A stretch of DNA of 58,091 bases, taken from the NCBI GenBank assembly GCA_003159675.1, contig PLQC01000047.1, positions 1-58,091 of the forward strand, read 5' to 3'. Positions 32,916 through 42,805 of the stretch are shown here, in pieces. How positions within the stretch are numbered: the stretch's first letter is position 1; each line of letters opens with the position of its first letter. This DNA comes from Limisphaerales bacterium. Its GTDB lineage: Bacteria; Verrucomicrobiota; Verrucomicrobiia; Limisphaerales; BOG-1460. Below the pieces are notes generated by a model. It was given only the letters and a program-made list of their open reading frames with translations. It was not told the origin of the DNA and made no database searches. Made by a program: the position numbers and the translations under genes.

Positions 32916-34568
32916 TTGAACCCAATGATGGCCAACAATCCGGCGAACTCGAATGCGGTCGATGACATCATCGCCTATCACGACCGGACCAAGCATCAGC
33001 CCGAGCGCTACGCTCGCGGGCCGGGTGGCCTCGACTGGGCGAGCCAGCCGAACCCATTCCGCCGCTTCACCGGCGCTCCGGTGTTCCCGCTGCCGTTGGC
33101 CGGCCCCGACGACACACCGACGGCGGCGACCTTGTTCGGCGTCGCGGCGGTGCCGCCGCGGCCGTTCACTCCGGGCGCGGTCGGGTGGTTCTTCGAATTG
33201 TCCCTGGGTCTCTCCGCCCGGAAGGAGATTCCCGGCTCGAGCTGGTATCTGCGGATCAACCCTTCGAGCGGCAACCTGCATCCGACCGAAGCCTACGCCG
33301 TCCTGCCCGCCCTGAAAGGGCTGCCCGGCGGCGACGGTGTCTATCACTATGCGCCGCTGCATCACGCCCTGGAACAACGGGCGCGCTGGCCGCGGGGCTG
33401 CAAAGCCGACGCCGCCGGATTCTGCGTCGGTCTCGCGTCCATCACCTGGCGCGAGGCATGGAAATACGGTGAACGGGCCTTTCGCTACTGCCAACACGAC
33501 GTGGGGCACGCCCTTGCCGCTCTGCGCTTCGCAGCCGCCACGCTGGGCTGGCGGGTGCAACTGTTGCCGGAGTGGGATGACGCGCAGCTCGCACGGCTGC
33601 TCGGCCTGGACCGCGCCGAGGATTTTGTCGGCGCGGAACGGGAGACCCCGGAACTGCTCGTCAAAGTGATCGTGAACGAAACGGCGGGACAGGTGCCCTC
33701 CCCTTCCGCCGACTCCTCGATCGAATGGTTCGGGCGCGCCAATCTCTTGAGCCATTCCCATGTCGAGTGGCCCGTCATCGACGAAGCCATTGCGGCCTCG
33801 GAGCGAAAGGCCCGGGGTGTGAACCCATCCGAACCCGGCACCGTGGCTGCGTGGCCGCCGCCCTCGCCGCCCGCTTGCGGCCACACCGCCGGGCAACTGA
33901 TTCGCCAGCGACGGAGCGCGGTGGATTTCGACGGTGTCACCAGCATCTCATGCGAAACATTTCTGGCGATTCTTGATTCCACGTTGCCGCGAACATCCGC
34001 GCCGCCCTTCGATGCCTGGCCGTTTCCGCCAAGTTTGCATCTGGTGTTGTTCGTGCATCGGGTTATGGGACTTGAGCCCGGCTTGTACCTCTGGTTGCGC
34101 GCGCCGGCTGACGCGGAATCTTTGCGACAGGCTTTCCACGCCGACTTCAATTGGGAAGCCCCGGCGAACCTGGCCCGCACAGTGCCGCTCCACCGGTTGG
34201 ATCGGGGCGACTTGCGCAATTTCGCACGGACTTTGTCCTGCCATCAGGACATTGCGGCCGACGGCGCGTTCAGTCTCGGCATGCTGGCGCGGTTCGAGCC
34301 TGTCTTGCGAAAGCGCGGCGCGGGGGCCTACCGCGAGCTGTTCTGGGAGGCAGGGATGATCGGCCAGGCTCTGTATCTGGCCGCCGAGGCCGCAGGCGTG
34401 CGCGCCACGGGCATTGGTTGCTACTTCGATGACGTGTTCCATCGCGCGCTCGGTTTGGCGGGCCACGATTGGCAGAGCCTTTATCACTTCACCGTCGGCG
34501 GTCCCGTCGAGGACCTGCGTCTGCGCACCGTCCCGCCGTACGCCCATCTCGGCGATCCCACGCCGTGA
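32916..34568 (+). CDS. SagB/nitroreductase-family dehydrogenase, tandem domains
   Basis: The 550-residue protein consists of two nitroreductase-like halves. The first (about 15-250) has GVAAVPPRPFTPGAVGWFFE and the phrase INPSSGNLHPTEAYAV, characteristic of SagB/ThcOx FMN-binding oxidoreductases. The second (about 320-540) has LIRQRRSAVDFDG, the usual nitroreductase opening, and FWEAGMIGQALYLAAEAAGV with GIGCYFDD near the end. SagB proteins oxidise azolines in peptide natural products, but no cyclodehydratase or precursor peptide is visible beside it, so the substrate is unknown. The start is TTG 32916 or ATG 32925, neither with a strong ribosome site. Confidence 0.8.
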   Translation: MNPMMANNPANSNAVDDIIAYHDRTKHQPERYARGPGGLDWASQPNPFRRFTGAPVFPLPLAGPDDTPTAATLFGVAAVPPRPFTPGAVGWFFELSLGLSARKEIPGSSWYLRINPSSGNLHPTEAYAVLPALKGLPGGDGVYHYAPLHHALEQRARWPRGCKADAAGFCVGLASITWREAWKYGERAFRYCQHDVGHALAALRFAAATLGWRVQLLPEWDDAQLARLLGLDRAEDFVGAERETPELLVKVIVNETAGQVPSPSADSSIEWFGRANLLSHSHVEWPVIDEAIAASERKARGVNPSEPGTVAAWPPPSPPACGHTAGQLIRQRRSAVDFDGVTSISCETFLAILDSTLPRTSAPPFDAWPFPPSLHLVLFVHRVMGLEPGLYLWLRAPADAESLRQAFHADFNWEAPANLARTVPLHRLDRGDLRNFARTLSCHQDIAADGAFSLGMLARFEPVLRKRGAGAYRELFWEAGMIGQALYLAAEAAGVRATGIGCYFDDVFHRALGLAGHDWQSLYHFTVGGPVEDLRLRTVPPYAHLGDPTP

Positions 34569-34697
34569 TAACTGGAGCGATTCCCAAAGTCATTTCCGAA
34601 TGCGATCCGTCCTGTTTTCGAGCCGCTCGCCGGCCAATGCCGCGACGAAACCGCTCAAATCACACGGAAAACCGCTTTCACCAAACCTTCGTCGGCT

Positions 34698-34928
34698 CTA
34701 TTTGAGCCGCCAGGTAATGCGCGCCTTGTTGAGATCGTAGGGCGACATCTCCATTTTCACGCGGTCGCCGACGGTCAGGCGCACCCATCGTTTGCGCATT
34801 TTGCCGCAGATCGTGGCGAGCACGAGGTGCTTATTGTCCAGTTCCACCCGGAACATCGTTCCCGGCAATACCGTCTGCACGCACCCCTCGACTTCAATAG
34901 GTTCTTCTTTCACAGGCTTCTTCCGCAA
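34698..34928 (-). CDS. infA: Translation initiation factor IF-1
   Basis: The 76-residue S1-like OB fold contains [20 protein letters not shown], then [20 protein letters not shown], then [16 protein letters not shown], which is the full length of IF-1. It binds the A site of the 30S subunit during initiation. The ending ITWRLK in place of the more common ITYR is a minor variation seen in several phyla. Confidence 0.93.
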   Translation of the reverse strand: MRKKPVKEEPIEVEGCVQTVLPGTMFRVELDNKHLVLATICGKMRKRWVRLTVGDRVKMEMSPYDLNKARITWRLK

Positions 34929-34995
34929 TGAATCCGGTCTTTGGTGAAAGGCACGCTTCCGTAGACCAGCGAACCCGGAAGCGCCCGGAAAAAGA

Positions 34996-35024
34996 ATCGA
35001 GGCCCGGCGAACCCGGGCCTCGAT
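34996..35024 (-). terminator. Rho-independent terminator after the RRM gene
   Basis: A perfect 12-bp stem (ATCGAGGCCCGG and its complement) around a 5-base loop is followed on the minus strand by TTCTTTTTCC. It lies 18 nt after the stop codon of the RNA-binding protein gene. Confidence 0.88.
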
Positions 35025-35041
35025 CGAGTTGAACTCCAGAA

Positions 35042-35362
35042 TTAGTAACGATCCCGGCCGCCGCCGCGATATTCACGGCGACCGCCGCCGCCACCACCAC
35101 CGGGCGCGCGCTCTTCGCGCGGCCGGGCGATGTTGACCGTAAGGGCGCGTCCGCCAACGGATTTGCCGTTCAGAGCCTCAACGGCCTTTTGCGCCTCCTC
35201 GGGCGTGCTCATGGTGACGAAACCGAACCCGCGCGGCCGGCCGGTGGCTCGGTCCATCATCAGGTTGGTTTCAGTGACCGTGCCGTGGGCGGCGAACGCA
35301 TCCTGCAGGTCGTTTTCGGTGGTGTCGAAGGAAAGGTTTCCAACAAACAATTTACTACTCAT
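35042..35362 (-). CDS. RRM-domain RNA-binding protein with glycine-rich tail
   Basis: The 106-residue protein has one RRM (residues 3-80) with RNP2 KLFVGNLSF and RNP1 RGFGFVTM, followed by a Gly/Arg-rich tail ending GGGRDRY. Such proteins occur in cyanobacteria and several other phyla and are often cold-inducible RNA chaperones. The upstream region is long (about 400 bases), which could accommodate a regulatory leader. The gene ends in a strong terminator and is monocistronic. Confidence 0.93.
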   Translation of the reverse strand: MSSKLFVGNLSFDTTENDLQDAFAAHGTVTETNLMMDRATGRPRGFGFVTMSTPEEAQKAVEALNGKSVGGRALTVNIARPREERAPGGGGGGGRREYRGGGRDRY

Positions 35363-35758
35363 GTGATGTTTTACTGTCCTGACTAATTGCTTTTTCCAGA
35401 CTGTTCCCGGTCATCGGGTTTAAAATCATCACTGAACTGAGTTCACCTGAGGATTCGCCATATCTTGAAAGTGACAAGCTATCGAACAGAGCTTCTACAA
35501 TGACCATTTCCGCAGGGATAGCAACCTGGATTTGCAACTATTTTCAATGCCAATAGGGGGGGGGTTCGCAACCACCTGCGGAAGAACGGTTTCGCTCGAT
35601 TTCCAAAAGGTTCCCGTCCGCGTCGAGATTCTCGCGGTTCATGCCGAGAAAGGACTTGGCGTCGCGGATGGCCTCCTCGCAGGTCAGCGCATTTCATTTT
35701 GATGCGAAATGGACGCATCGCCATGCCGATGCGGTTTGCCATCACCCTTGGTTTCGCG
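35363..35758 (-). other. Upstream region of the RRM gene with a gene fragment
   Basis: No complete gene is supported. On the minus strand a frame without a start reads CEEAIRDAKSFLGMNRENL and DADGNLLEIERNRSS, which is protein-like and suggests a fragment of a lost gene at about 35563-35690. A run of nine G lies at 35558-35566. The remainder probably holds the RRM promoter and leader. Confidence 0.4.
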
Positions 35759-36487
35759 TCATCCGAGGGCGATGTCCGTGAAGATCGTCGTTTCTCGACG
35801 AAGTTTCAGGACTTGCGCCAGGGGCGCCCGGCCGGAAGGCGCCAGTGACTCGCGCAAGGCGGTTCCCTTGCCGGCCCCGGAAGCCAGCACCCACGCCTTG
35901 CGCGCCGCCGCGATGGCCGGATACCCAAGCGTGACCCGGTTTGGCGGCGGCTTGGGCGAGTTTTGGATCGCGCGATATACCGCCTTGCTTTGCCTCTGTT
36001 CCCCAAACTCGCATGGAAAGAGCGACGCCACGTGGCCGTCCTCCCCCATCCCGAGCAGAACCAGGTCAAATACCGGCTGACCCGCGCTGTCCAACGGCGC
36101 GATGCGGCAAAGTTCCGTCGCGGCTTCCACCGCCGCCGCCTCGGGCGAAACCTCTCCTCGAATCCTGTGAATTTGCGTTTCGGGTATTCCAAGCGGTGTC
36201 AGAAGGACCTCCCGCGCAACCCGGAAATTGCTCTCCCCATCCTCCGGAGGGACGCACCGCTCATCCGCCCAGAAGAAATGCACCCGATCGAAGGAAAACC
36301 GGCGCGCCTTTGCCCGCTCAACGGCGAGCGCAAACAATTTCTGCGCGATTCGCCCCCCGGACAACGCCACACAACAAGGTGATTTACCCCCGCGCCGGCC
36401 GGCTTCGATTTCGTCCAGCCACGCGCCGGCCACGGCGCGGGCCAGTTCGTCCGCCGTCGCAAAAGAAATCAATCGGAAAGGATTCAC
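35759..36487 (-). CDS. pgl: 6-phosphogluconolactonase
   Basis: GTG at 36487 (VNPFRLISF) is the best start and gives 242 residues, the normal size; the frame is open further upstream but overlaps zwf. Motifs of the glucosamine-6-phosphate isomerase/6-phosphogluconolactonase fold include VALSGGRIAQKLF, the Asp-Glu-Arg of FFWADERCVPPED and LLGMGEDGHVASLFP. It hydrolyses 6-phosphogluconolactone, the product of the enzyme encoded upstream. It follows zwf after 34 nt on the same strand, forming a zwf-pgl operon. Confidence 0.9.
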   Translation of the reverse strand: MNPFRLISFATADELARAVAGAWLDEIEAGRRGGKSPCCVALSGGRIAQKLFALAVERAKARRFSFDRVHFFWADERCVPPEDGESNFRVAREVLLTPLGIPETQIHRIRGEVSPEAAAVEAATELCRIAPLDSAGQPVFDLVLLGMGEDGHVASLFPCEFGEQRQSKAVYRAIQNSPKPPPNRVTLGYPAIAAARKAWVLASGAGKGTALRESLAPSGRAPLAQVLKLRRETTIFTDIALG

Positions 36488-36521
36488 AAAATTGTTTCCG
36501 CGGGTTTTGCGGTTCCACGGA

Positions 36522-38078
36522 CTATGTCGCCGGCTGCGGTTCATGCCAGACATGGCCTCCCTGAGCGAGCAGATCCTCGGCGGCCACCGGCCCCCACGTT
36601 CCCGCAGAATAGAACTCGCGATTCGACAGCGCTTTTCCGTCCCACCCCGCGCGGATCGAATCCACGATCTGCCACGCCGTTTCCACTTCATCCCGCCGAA
36701 TGAACAGCGTGGCGTCGCCGACCATGGCTTCGAGCAATAGCCGTTCGTACGCCTCCGGCGTGTAGGCGCCGAATTCGCTGTTGTAACTGAAATGCATCCG
36801 GACGGGACGCACGGCGAGGCTCGTGCCGGGCACCTTGCCGTTGAACCGGAGATAAATACCTTCGTTGGGCTGCAGGCGGAGGGCGATGGCATTCTGGTCG
36901 AGGCGCTCGCCGCATTGCGCCGCAAACAGGACATGCGGCGTGCGACGGAATTGAACGCGCACCTCGCTCGCGCTTTGAGGAAGGTATTTCCCGGTGCGCA
37001 GGTAGAAGGGAACTCCCGACCAACGCCAGTTGTCGATAAACAGCTTCAACGCGACGTAAGTCTCGACGTTGGAATCCGATTTCACTTTCGGCTCCTGCCG
37101 GTAGCCGGGACACGCCACCCCGTCCACCACGCCGGCGAAGTATTGCCCGCGCACCACCTGCCTGGCCACGTCGTCGGGCGTCAACGGATGGATGGATTTC
37201 AGCAGCTTCACCTTTTCGTCGCGGATCGATTCCGCTTCGAGTGAAACCGGCGGCTCCATGGTGACCAGGGCCAGGACCTGAAGCATGTGATTCTGCACCA
37301 TGTCGCGCAGCGCGCCGGCTTCCTCGTAATAACCGCCCCGCTGGCCGACACCGAGCTTTTCGCTGACGGTGATTTGCACGTGATCGACGGAATCACGGTT
37401 CCAGAGCCGCTCGAAAATCGAGTTCGAGAAGCGGAACATCAAAATGTTCTGCACCGTTTCCTTGCCGAGGTAATGGTCGATGCGGAAGACCTGCTGCTCG
37501 TGCGCGAAACGGGTCAGTTCGTTGTTCAGCGCGTGCGCGGAGGCGAGGTCATGTCCGAACGGCTTCTCGACCACGATCCGCTGCCAGCCCGAGCCGTCCC
37601 GATGCAGCAAGTCGGCCCGATGAATGTTCTCGATCACCTCGCCGAACTGGCTCGGCATCGTCGCCAGATAAAAAAGCGCGTTCTCCCGAAGCGGCGCCTG
37701 GCCGAACGAGGTGAGCAGCTCCTCCAGCTTCTTGTAGTCGGCCCCATCCGTTATGTCGCCTTGACAATAGAAAATGTTCCGGGCGAACTCGCGCCAGACC
37801 GCATCCTCCACCGGTTTCGTCCGTGAAAACTGGTCCAGCGCGACGCGCAACTCCGCACGCCACGAATCATCCGTCTTCTCCCGCCGGGCAAACCCCACCA
37901 CCCGGAACGTCGGAGGCATCTGCTTGTCCTTGAAGTTCTGGTAAAGGGCCGGGATCAGCTTGCGCGCGGTCAGATCGCCACTGGCTCCAAAAATGACCAT
38001 CGAGCAGGGTTCCGCCGGTTTGCGCGACTCGCTCAGATCGCAAACCATCGAATCATTCGAATGGACCGGTTCGGGCAT
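36522..38078 (-). CDS. zwf: Glucose-6-phosphate 1-dehydrogenase
   Basis: The start at 38078 gives 518 residues; ATG 38048 is an alternative and the frame is open to 38183. The nucleotide-binding motif is VIFGASGDLTARKLIPALY. The active-site segment RIDHYLGKETVQNILMFRF carries the catalytic His-Tyr pair, and the substrate-binding EKPFGHDL is present. The late motif PNEGIYLRFNGKVPG is also standard. It catalyses NAD(P)-linked oxidation of glucose-6-phosphate. The pgl gene follows directly. Confidence 0.95.
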   Translation of the reverse strand: MPEPVHSNDSMVCDLSESRKPAEPCSMVIFGASGDLTARKLIPALYQNFKDKQMPPTFRVVGFARREKTDDSWRAELRVALDQFSRTKPVEDAVWREFARNIFYCQGDITDGADYKKLEELLTSFGQAPLRENALFYLATMPSQFGEVIENIHRADLLHRDGSGWQRIVVEKPFGHDLASAHALNNELTRFAHEQQVFRIDHYLGKETVQNILMFRFSNSIFERLWNRDSVDHVQITVSEKLGVGQRGGYYEEAGALRDMVQNHMLQVLALVTMEPPVSLEAESIRDEKVKLLKSIHPLTPDDVARQVVRGQYFAGVVDGVACPGYRQEPKVKSDSNVETYVALKLFIDNWRWSGVPFYLRTGKYLPQSASEVRVQFRRTPHVLFAAQCGERLDQNAIALRLQPNEGIYLRFNGKVPGTSLAVRPVRMHFSYNSEFGAYTPEAYERLLLEAMVGDATLFIRRDEVETAWQIVDSIRAGWDGKALSNREFYSAGTWGPVAAEDLLAQGGHVWHEPQPAT

Positions 38079-38418
38079 GGCGGGAACATGGCGGAATCCG
38101 GCTACGGTTTCAACTACAGTTCCAAATACTCGAATTGCCCTGTAGCCCCGCCTGCCATCCCCAGGACCACGAACAGCCCCCAATCCCGGAAATCAGTGTA
38201 CAAAGGCTGCCGGACTGCACGGAGGGGCGCAGCCTGCTGGCAGTTGGATCGAACCGAGGCGAAAGCCTGATCCCTCCTCGAAGGCCTTGAATCTGCCTTT
38301 GAAGACATCAAGTTGCGATAGGCACGCCGGCATCAACCCTGGATTACCATGCCGCGTGGCGGAGTCTCTGATTGCTTTGTCCTGTCCAACTTTGTCGCCA
38401 CGATGTATAGGAGGATCT
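38079..38418. other. Divergent intergenic region between zwf and the sigma-factor gene
   Basis: About 340 bases. It ends in TATAGGAGGATCT, a strong ribosome site for the GTG start at 38419. No gene, palindromic operator or terminator is recognised. Confidence 0.4.
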
Positions 38419-38988
38419 GTGAATGAGATCACGGGCATCCTTGATGCCGTTCACGGAGGCGACCCGAAAGCCGCGGAGCAGTTGCTGCCCGTGGTCTATG
38501 ACGAGTTGCGCCGGCTGGCAGCCTGGCGCCTGGCAAATGAGAAGCCAGGACAAACCCTGGAGGCCACCGCCCTGGTCCACGAAGCCTACCTGCGGCTCGT
38601 GGGAAAGGAAGACCCGCAGTGGAACGGACGGCGCCATTTCTTCGGCGCCGCTTCGGAAGCCATGCGCCGCATCCTCGTCGAGAACGCGCGTCGCAAAAAG
38701 CGCCTGAAACACGGCGGCGGCCTCGAGCGCGTGGACGTCAATGCGGTCGACATCCCCTGCCCCATGCCGGACGAGGACCTCCTCGCGATGGATGAAGCCC
38801 TGGATCGATTGGCGGAGGTCGATCCCCGCGCGGCGGAGGTCGTGAAGCTCTGTTTCTTTGTCGGCCTGACGCAGGAGCAGGTTGCACGACAACTGGATGT
38901 CTCCGTCGCCACCGTCGAGCGGGTCTGGTCTTTCGCGCGGGCTTGGCTGTTCCGGGAGTTGCAGAAGAGCCGGGGGCCGCAGGCCTGA
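38419..38988 (+). CDS. ECF-like sigma factor of the TIGR02999 type
   Basis: The start is GTG 38419, decided by a perfect AGGAGG 4 nt upstream; the 189-residue product begins with NEITGILDAVHGGD. Region 2 includes LLPVVYDELRRLA and LVHEAYLRLVG, followed by RRHFFGAASEAMRRILVENA, the hallmark of the TIGR02999 group. Region 4 has LTQEQVARQLDVSVATVERV. There is no anti-sigma gene nearby. A lipoprotein and a Ser/Thr kinase follow in the same direction, and in related bacteria this group is commonly paired with such kinases, which probably control it. Confidence 0.9.
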   Translation: MNEITGILDAVHGGDPKAAEQLLPVVYDELRRLAAWRLANEKPGQTLEATALVHEAYLRLVGKEDPQWNGRRHFFGAASEAMRRILVENARRKKRLKHGGGLERVDVNAVDIPCPMPDEDLLAMDEALDRLAEVDPRAAEVVKLCFFVGLTQEQVARQLDVSVATVERVWSFARAWLFRELQKSRGPQA

Positions 38989-39056
38989 CCCGGATGTCGC
39001 TGAGGGGTTTTGCTGAAAAAGGGCGCACGGAAGGGTGTGACAGGAAAAGGACTGTT

Positions 39057-39329
39057 ATGCAAACTCGAGAAACCGCACCGGCTGCATCGGTGTGTTTCGT
39101 GCTGATCCGCTGGATGGAGCGCCGGATCACCAGCTGCCTCCTGTGTGGAATTGTGCTGGCCGCGTGCGCGGGATGCCAGACGTTCAGTTTGTCCGAGGAG
39201 GACCTTCAAAAGCAGCAGCGAGGCGAGATGGCCGATCGCCAGACGGGAGAAGTCGTCGGGCTCGTGGGCAGCATCGGGTACCTCGGAGCCATCGTCGGCG
39301 CAGCCGTGGCAGAAGCAGCGAAAAGATGA
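39057..39329 (+). CDS. Small lipoprotein
   Basis: The ATG at 39057 has AAAAGGA 7 nt upstream and gives 90 residues; a start at 39114 would give a standard-length signal peptide (MERRITSCLLCGIVLAAC). Lipobox LAAC is clear. The mature part is short and contains a hydrophobic glycine-rich segment (GLVGSIGYLGAIVGAAVAE) that could be a second membrane contact. The family is unknown. It lies between the sigma factor and the Ser/Thr kinase and probably belongs to their operon. Confidence 0.68.
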   Translation: MQTRETAPAASVCFVLIRWMERRITSCLLCGIVLAACAGCQTFSLSEEDLQKQQRGEMADRQTGEVVGLVGSIGYLGAIVGAAVAEAAKR

Positions 39330-39362
39330 GGAGACTCCCCCAACGCTCGAGCATGCACCGAC

Positions 39363-41504
39363 ATGAACGCCGCAGAACGCACCAATGACATCTTCGCGCA
39401 GGCGCTGGAACAGAAATCTCCGGCGGAGCGCGAGAACTACCTGGCCCAAGCCTGCCAGGGAGACCCGGCGTTGCGCCGCGAAATCGATTCGCTCCTGCGC
39501 GCGCATGAACAGGCCGGCGATTTCCTGGGCAAGAGGATGCCGCTTCCCGCGGTCGAGGTTGCCGCGGAATGCCCCGACACGATGATCGGGCGCTACAAGC
39601 TGCTGCAGAAGATCGGCGAAGGCGGGTTTGGCGTGGTCTATATGGCCGAGCAAACCGAACCGGTCCAGCGCAAGGTGGCGCTCAAGGTTATCAAGGCCGG
39701 CATGGACACTCGGGAAGTCGTAGCCCGCTTTGAGGCGGAGCGCCAGGCGCTGGCGTTGATGGATCATCCGAACATCGCGAAGGTGCTCGACGCCGGGGCG
39801 ACGGAAGCCGGGCGCCCTTACTTTGTGATGGAACTCGTCAATGGCATCCCGATCACGGATTACTGCGATCGCGAGCAACTCCGCACCGCTGACCGCCTGC
39901 AGTTGTTCATCAGGGTCTGCCACGCGGTGCAGCACGCGCATCAGAAAGGGATCATTCATCGCGATATCAAGCCGAACAACGTGCTGGTGACGCTGCACGA
40001 CGGCGAGCCGGTGCCCAAGGTGATCGATTTCGGCGTGGCCAAGGCGCTGGGCCAAAAGCTCACCGAGAAGACGCTCTTCACGGCGTTCCAGCACATGATC
40101 GGCACGCCGGCCTACATGAGCCCGGAACAGGCGGAGCTGGGCGGCCTGGACATCGATACCCGGGCGGACATCTATTCGCTGGGCGTGTTGCTCTACGAAT
40201 TGCTGACGGGCGAGACGCCGTTTGACACGAGCACGTGGCGCCGGGCGGCGCTGGATGAAATTCGGCGGATCATCCGGGAAACCGAACCGCCGAAGCCTTC
40301 CACGCGGCTGCAGACGTTGGGCGACAAGCTTGCCGAGGTGGCAAAACACCGTCATACCGAGCCAGTGGCTTTAAGCCAGCTCGTGCGCGGCGACCTGGAC
40401 TGGATCGTGATGAAGGCGCTGGAGAAGGACCGGCGGCGGCGCTACGAAACACCCGATGCGTTTGCGAACGACGTGGCGCGGCACTTGAACAGCGAACCGG
40501 TGCTCGCGAGTCCGCCAAGCGTGCCTTACCTCGTCGGAAAATTCATGCACCGGCACAAGGCCGGATTGGCCGTGGCAGCGTCGCTGCTGCTGCTGCTGCT
40601 GGCTGGAGCGGCGGTGAGCACCTGGCAAGCAGTGCGGGCCACGCAAGCCGAACGGACGCAGAGTGTGCTGCGCCAGCAAGCCGAAGAAGCTCGTGCGAAC
40701 GAAAGGCAGTTGCGTCTGCAGGCCGAAGCGCGGGAAGCAATCGCCAAGGCGGATGCGTTCGTGCGCAGCGGCTCGCTGGAGGAAGCCGACAAGGTGATGG
40801 GGAGCGTTTCTTCGCTGCTGGATGACATGAACGCTCCGGGCGCCGCCGCGATTTGTTTTTCCCTCGGTGACTGGCGCGCCCGTCAAGGCCAATGGAAGGA
40901 GGCGGCCACGAACTATTTCAAGTCGCTTGCCGAGCGGCCCGATGATTTTGAAACCTGCCACTGGCTTGCACCCGTGCTCGTGCAAATCGGAGACGCTCAA
41001 CGCTACGATCAGCTTCGCCGGCGGATGCTCGCCCGCTTTGGGGAAACGACGAACCCGGTCATCGCCGAGCGCATCGTCACCGATTGCCTGATTCTGCCGT
41101 GGTCCGGACCGGAACTCGAGCGGCTTGGCAAAATCGCGGATGCCGCGGTGAGCGCCGGCTCGAATCACTGGGCCTGGAACTCCATTCAGTTCGCGAAGGG
41201 CCTCGCGGAATATCGGTCCGGGCATTTCGCTGGCACAGTGGACTGGCTGCAAGCTCCGCTCCGGGAACAGGGACGGGACCTGGCTCGCGACGTGGAGGCG
41301 TACATGGTGCTGGCGATGGCGCATCACCGGCTGGGATTTGCCGGCTATGCCCATGACGCGCTTGCGACGGGGCTTGGCATCGCCGCGCGCCTGCCGAGCA
41401 GCGTGAACGATTTGAAGGACTGGAAAGCCTGGAACGATTGGATCATCGCGCAGGCCCTCATGTGCGAAGCCAAGGCTCTGATTGAGGGTCCGCCAAAACT
41501 TTGA
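39363..41504 (+). CDS. Transmembrane Ser/Thr protein kinase (PknB type)
   Basis: The 713-residue protein has an N-terminal leader (1-75) with the segment [20 protein letters not shown], common in kinases paired with TIGR02999 sigma factors. The kinase domain (about 78-350) has the glycine loop GEGGFGVV, Lys in VALKVIK, catalytic HRDIKPNN near 198, DFG near 223 and APE-like SPEQ. One membrane helix follows (about 399-420), then a coiled coil and an extracytoplasmic helical-repeat region that may sense a signal or bind a partner. The upstream sigma factor is the probable target. The gene follows the lipoprotein by 33 nt. Confidence 0.92.
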   Translation: MNAAERTNDIFAQALEQKSPAERENYLAQACQGDPALRREIDSLLRAHEQAGDFLGKRMPLPAVEVAAECPDTMIGRYKLLQKIGEGGFGVVYMAEQTEPVQRKVALKVIKAGMDTREVVARFEAERQALALMDHPNIAKVLDAGATEAGRPYFVMELVNGIPITDYCDREQLRTADRLQLFIRVCHAVQHAHQKGIIHRDIKPNNVLVTLHDGEPVPKVIDFGVAKALGQKLTEKTLFTAFQHMIGTPAYMSPEQAELGGLDIDTRADIYSLGVLLYELLTGETPFDTSTWRRAALDEIRRIIRETEPPKPSTRLQTLGDKLAEVAKHRHTEPVALSQLVRGDLDWIVMKALEKDRRRRYETPDAFANDVARHLNSEPVLASPPSVPYLVGKFMHRHKAGLAVAASLLLLLLAGAAVSTWQAVRATQAERTQSVLRQQAEEARANERQLRLQAEAREAIAKADAFVRSGSLEEADKVMGSVSSLLDDMNAPGAAAICFSLGDWRARQGQWKEAATNYFKSLAERPDDFETCHWLAPVLVQIGDAQRYDQLRRRMLARFGETTNPVIAERIVTDCLILPWSGPELERLGKIADAAVSAGSNHWAWNSIQFAKGLAEYRSGHFAGTVDWLQAPLREQGRDLARDVEAYMVLAMAHHRLGFAGYAHDALATGLGIAARLPSSVNDLKDWKAWNDWIIAQALMCEAKALIEGPPKL

Positions 41505-41574
41505 TGAAGGAAACGCGCGCTAAACGGCGCATGGATCAGTGAAGGCAAGAGCACAATTATGAAAACGTTGATTC

Positions 41575-41670
41575 AAACAGAACATCCAGCATCCGGCATC
41601 CAACACCGAACGTCCAATGGAGGCGGAAGCGGGGTCCAGCCACTGGATGTTCGATGTTCCCGTTTCTGTT
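41575..41670. repeat. Dispersed GGATGTTCGATGTT-type repeat
   Basis: Two arms, AACATCCAGCATCCGGCATC and CTGGATGTTCGATGTTCC, form an interrupted inverted repeat between the kinase gene and the next gene. The words match those at 23041, 55525 and 57228. The repeat lies in the open frame upstream of the start chosen for the following gene. Confidence 0.6.
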
Positions 41671-41696
41671 CTCCAGCGTTCCGCAAGGTATGGAGG

Positions 41697-42788
41697 ATGG
41701 TTCTCCTTGTTCTATGCTTGTGCCGGGCTGTTCCTGCTGCCGACGCTCCGCCGGGTTCGCCGACCGCCATTTCGCCAGCGCAGCAGCAACGGCTCGACGC
41801 AATGAAAGCCAGAGGGCCGAACGCGTCGCTCACGATCCTTCCGGTGATGATTGCCGGCAGGCCGTTCGACCAGGCATCGGCGATTCTCGGCGTTTGTCTT
41901 GAGAAGAACGGGTTGCAGACGATCGAGATCGGCAAGACGCCCTTCAAGGCCGGAATCAAAGCCGAACTGCCTGTGTTGTCCGCCGCGCTCGCCGAATTCC
42001 TCAAGACGAATGCAGTTGCGACCGACTATGCGTTGTACACCGAATTCAACGGCGGCTCGCTGGACGAAATGCGCGCCGTCCTGGTAAGCAAGGCCGGCGA
42101 TCTCGTCTGGACCGATCACCAAACCACGCAGGATCCGGCTTTTCAAAAGCTCGGCTCACCGCGCGATCCGATGATGCTCATCGGTTTTGTGGTCGAGCGG
42201 CTCAGTCCGCAGTTGAGCCTCAACGAGGAGACCGCGAAGCAGCGCAAGCACACGCTGGAAGACGCGTTCAACGCCGGACGCGGCTTGCCTCCGCAAAGCG
42301 AATTCAGCCAGCGAATGCCGGCGCGCGTGAAGGCGCTGAAGGATTTGCAGGGCAAGACGACGTTGTTGGTGCTCGGCGTGCGGATTGATCGCGCGGTAAA
42401 CGTCACCAACGCGACCGACCTCGCCAAACGCATCAGCCAGACGAGGCTGTTTCAATCCGTCGTGCCCGCAAGACACCCGGTGTTGCTCGAAGCGAAGGTC
42501 ACCGGCGGCGACCAGTCGAAGTACCTCTGGGCCTTGGCGCGTGAGTTTCAGGCGTACGTAAAAAAGAATCCGCCGGACGCGGACTACGTACTTTACGCGG
42601 ATTACCTATTCAACCGCCAGCACTGGCAGCAAGGCGGCGTGCAGCTCATTGTGTGCGACCGCCAGGGCGATTGGGTGATTGCGGACCTCGCGAACTCGGA
42701 TCACGCGGACTACCAGCGCATTCAGCCCATCTCGGCGGAAGGTTGCGACGCGCTGCTCGTTGAACGGCTGGCGGGCCGCCTCCGCTGA
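41697..42788 (+). CDS. Exported protein of unknown function
   Basis: The start at 41697 (MVLLVLCLCRAVPAADA) opens directly with a signal peptide and gives 363 residues; the frame is open to 41559, but that part is repeat sequence. The mature protein has two similar halves, each with a segment like SLTILPVMIAGR or TLLVLGVRIDRA and a later tyrosine-rich strand (DYALYTEFNGG, DYVLYADYLFN), suggesting an internal duplication. The fold is reminiscent of secreted substrate-binding modules, but no family is recognised. It follows the kinase gene and could be an extracytoplasmic element of that system. Confidence 0.65.
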   Translation: MVLLVLCLCRAVPAADAPPGSPTAISPAQQQRLDAMKARGPNASLTILPVMIAGRPFDQASAILGVCLEKNGLQTIEIGKTPFKAGIKAELPVLSAALAEFLKTNAVATDYALYTEFNGGSLDEMRAVLVSKAGDLVWTDHQTTQDPAFQKLGSPRDPMMLIGFVVERLSPQLSLNEETAKQRKHTLEDAFNAGRGLPPQSEFSQRMPARVKALKDLQGKTTLLVLGVRIDRAVNVTNATDLAKRISQTRLFQSVVPARHPVLLEAKVTGGDQSKYLWALAREFQAYVKKNPPDADYVLYADYLFNRQHWQQGGVQLIVCDRQGDWVIADLANSDHADYQRIQPISAEGCDALLVERLAGRLR

Positions 42789-42805
42789 TCTAACTATGAA
42801 AAGTT

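Noticed and set aside
32685-33896. A 403-codon minus-strand frame opposite the SagB-like gene
   Set aside because: It covers the first half of a gene with clear FMN-reductase motifs and has no features of its own.
38586-40355. A 589-codon minus-strand frame opposite the sigma factor, lipoprotein and kinase genes
   Set aside because: It spans three genes with strong motifs and ribosome sites on the other strand and has no motif itself.
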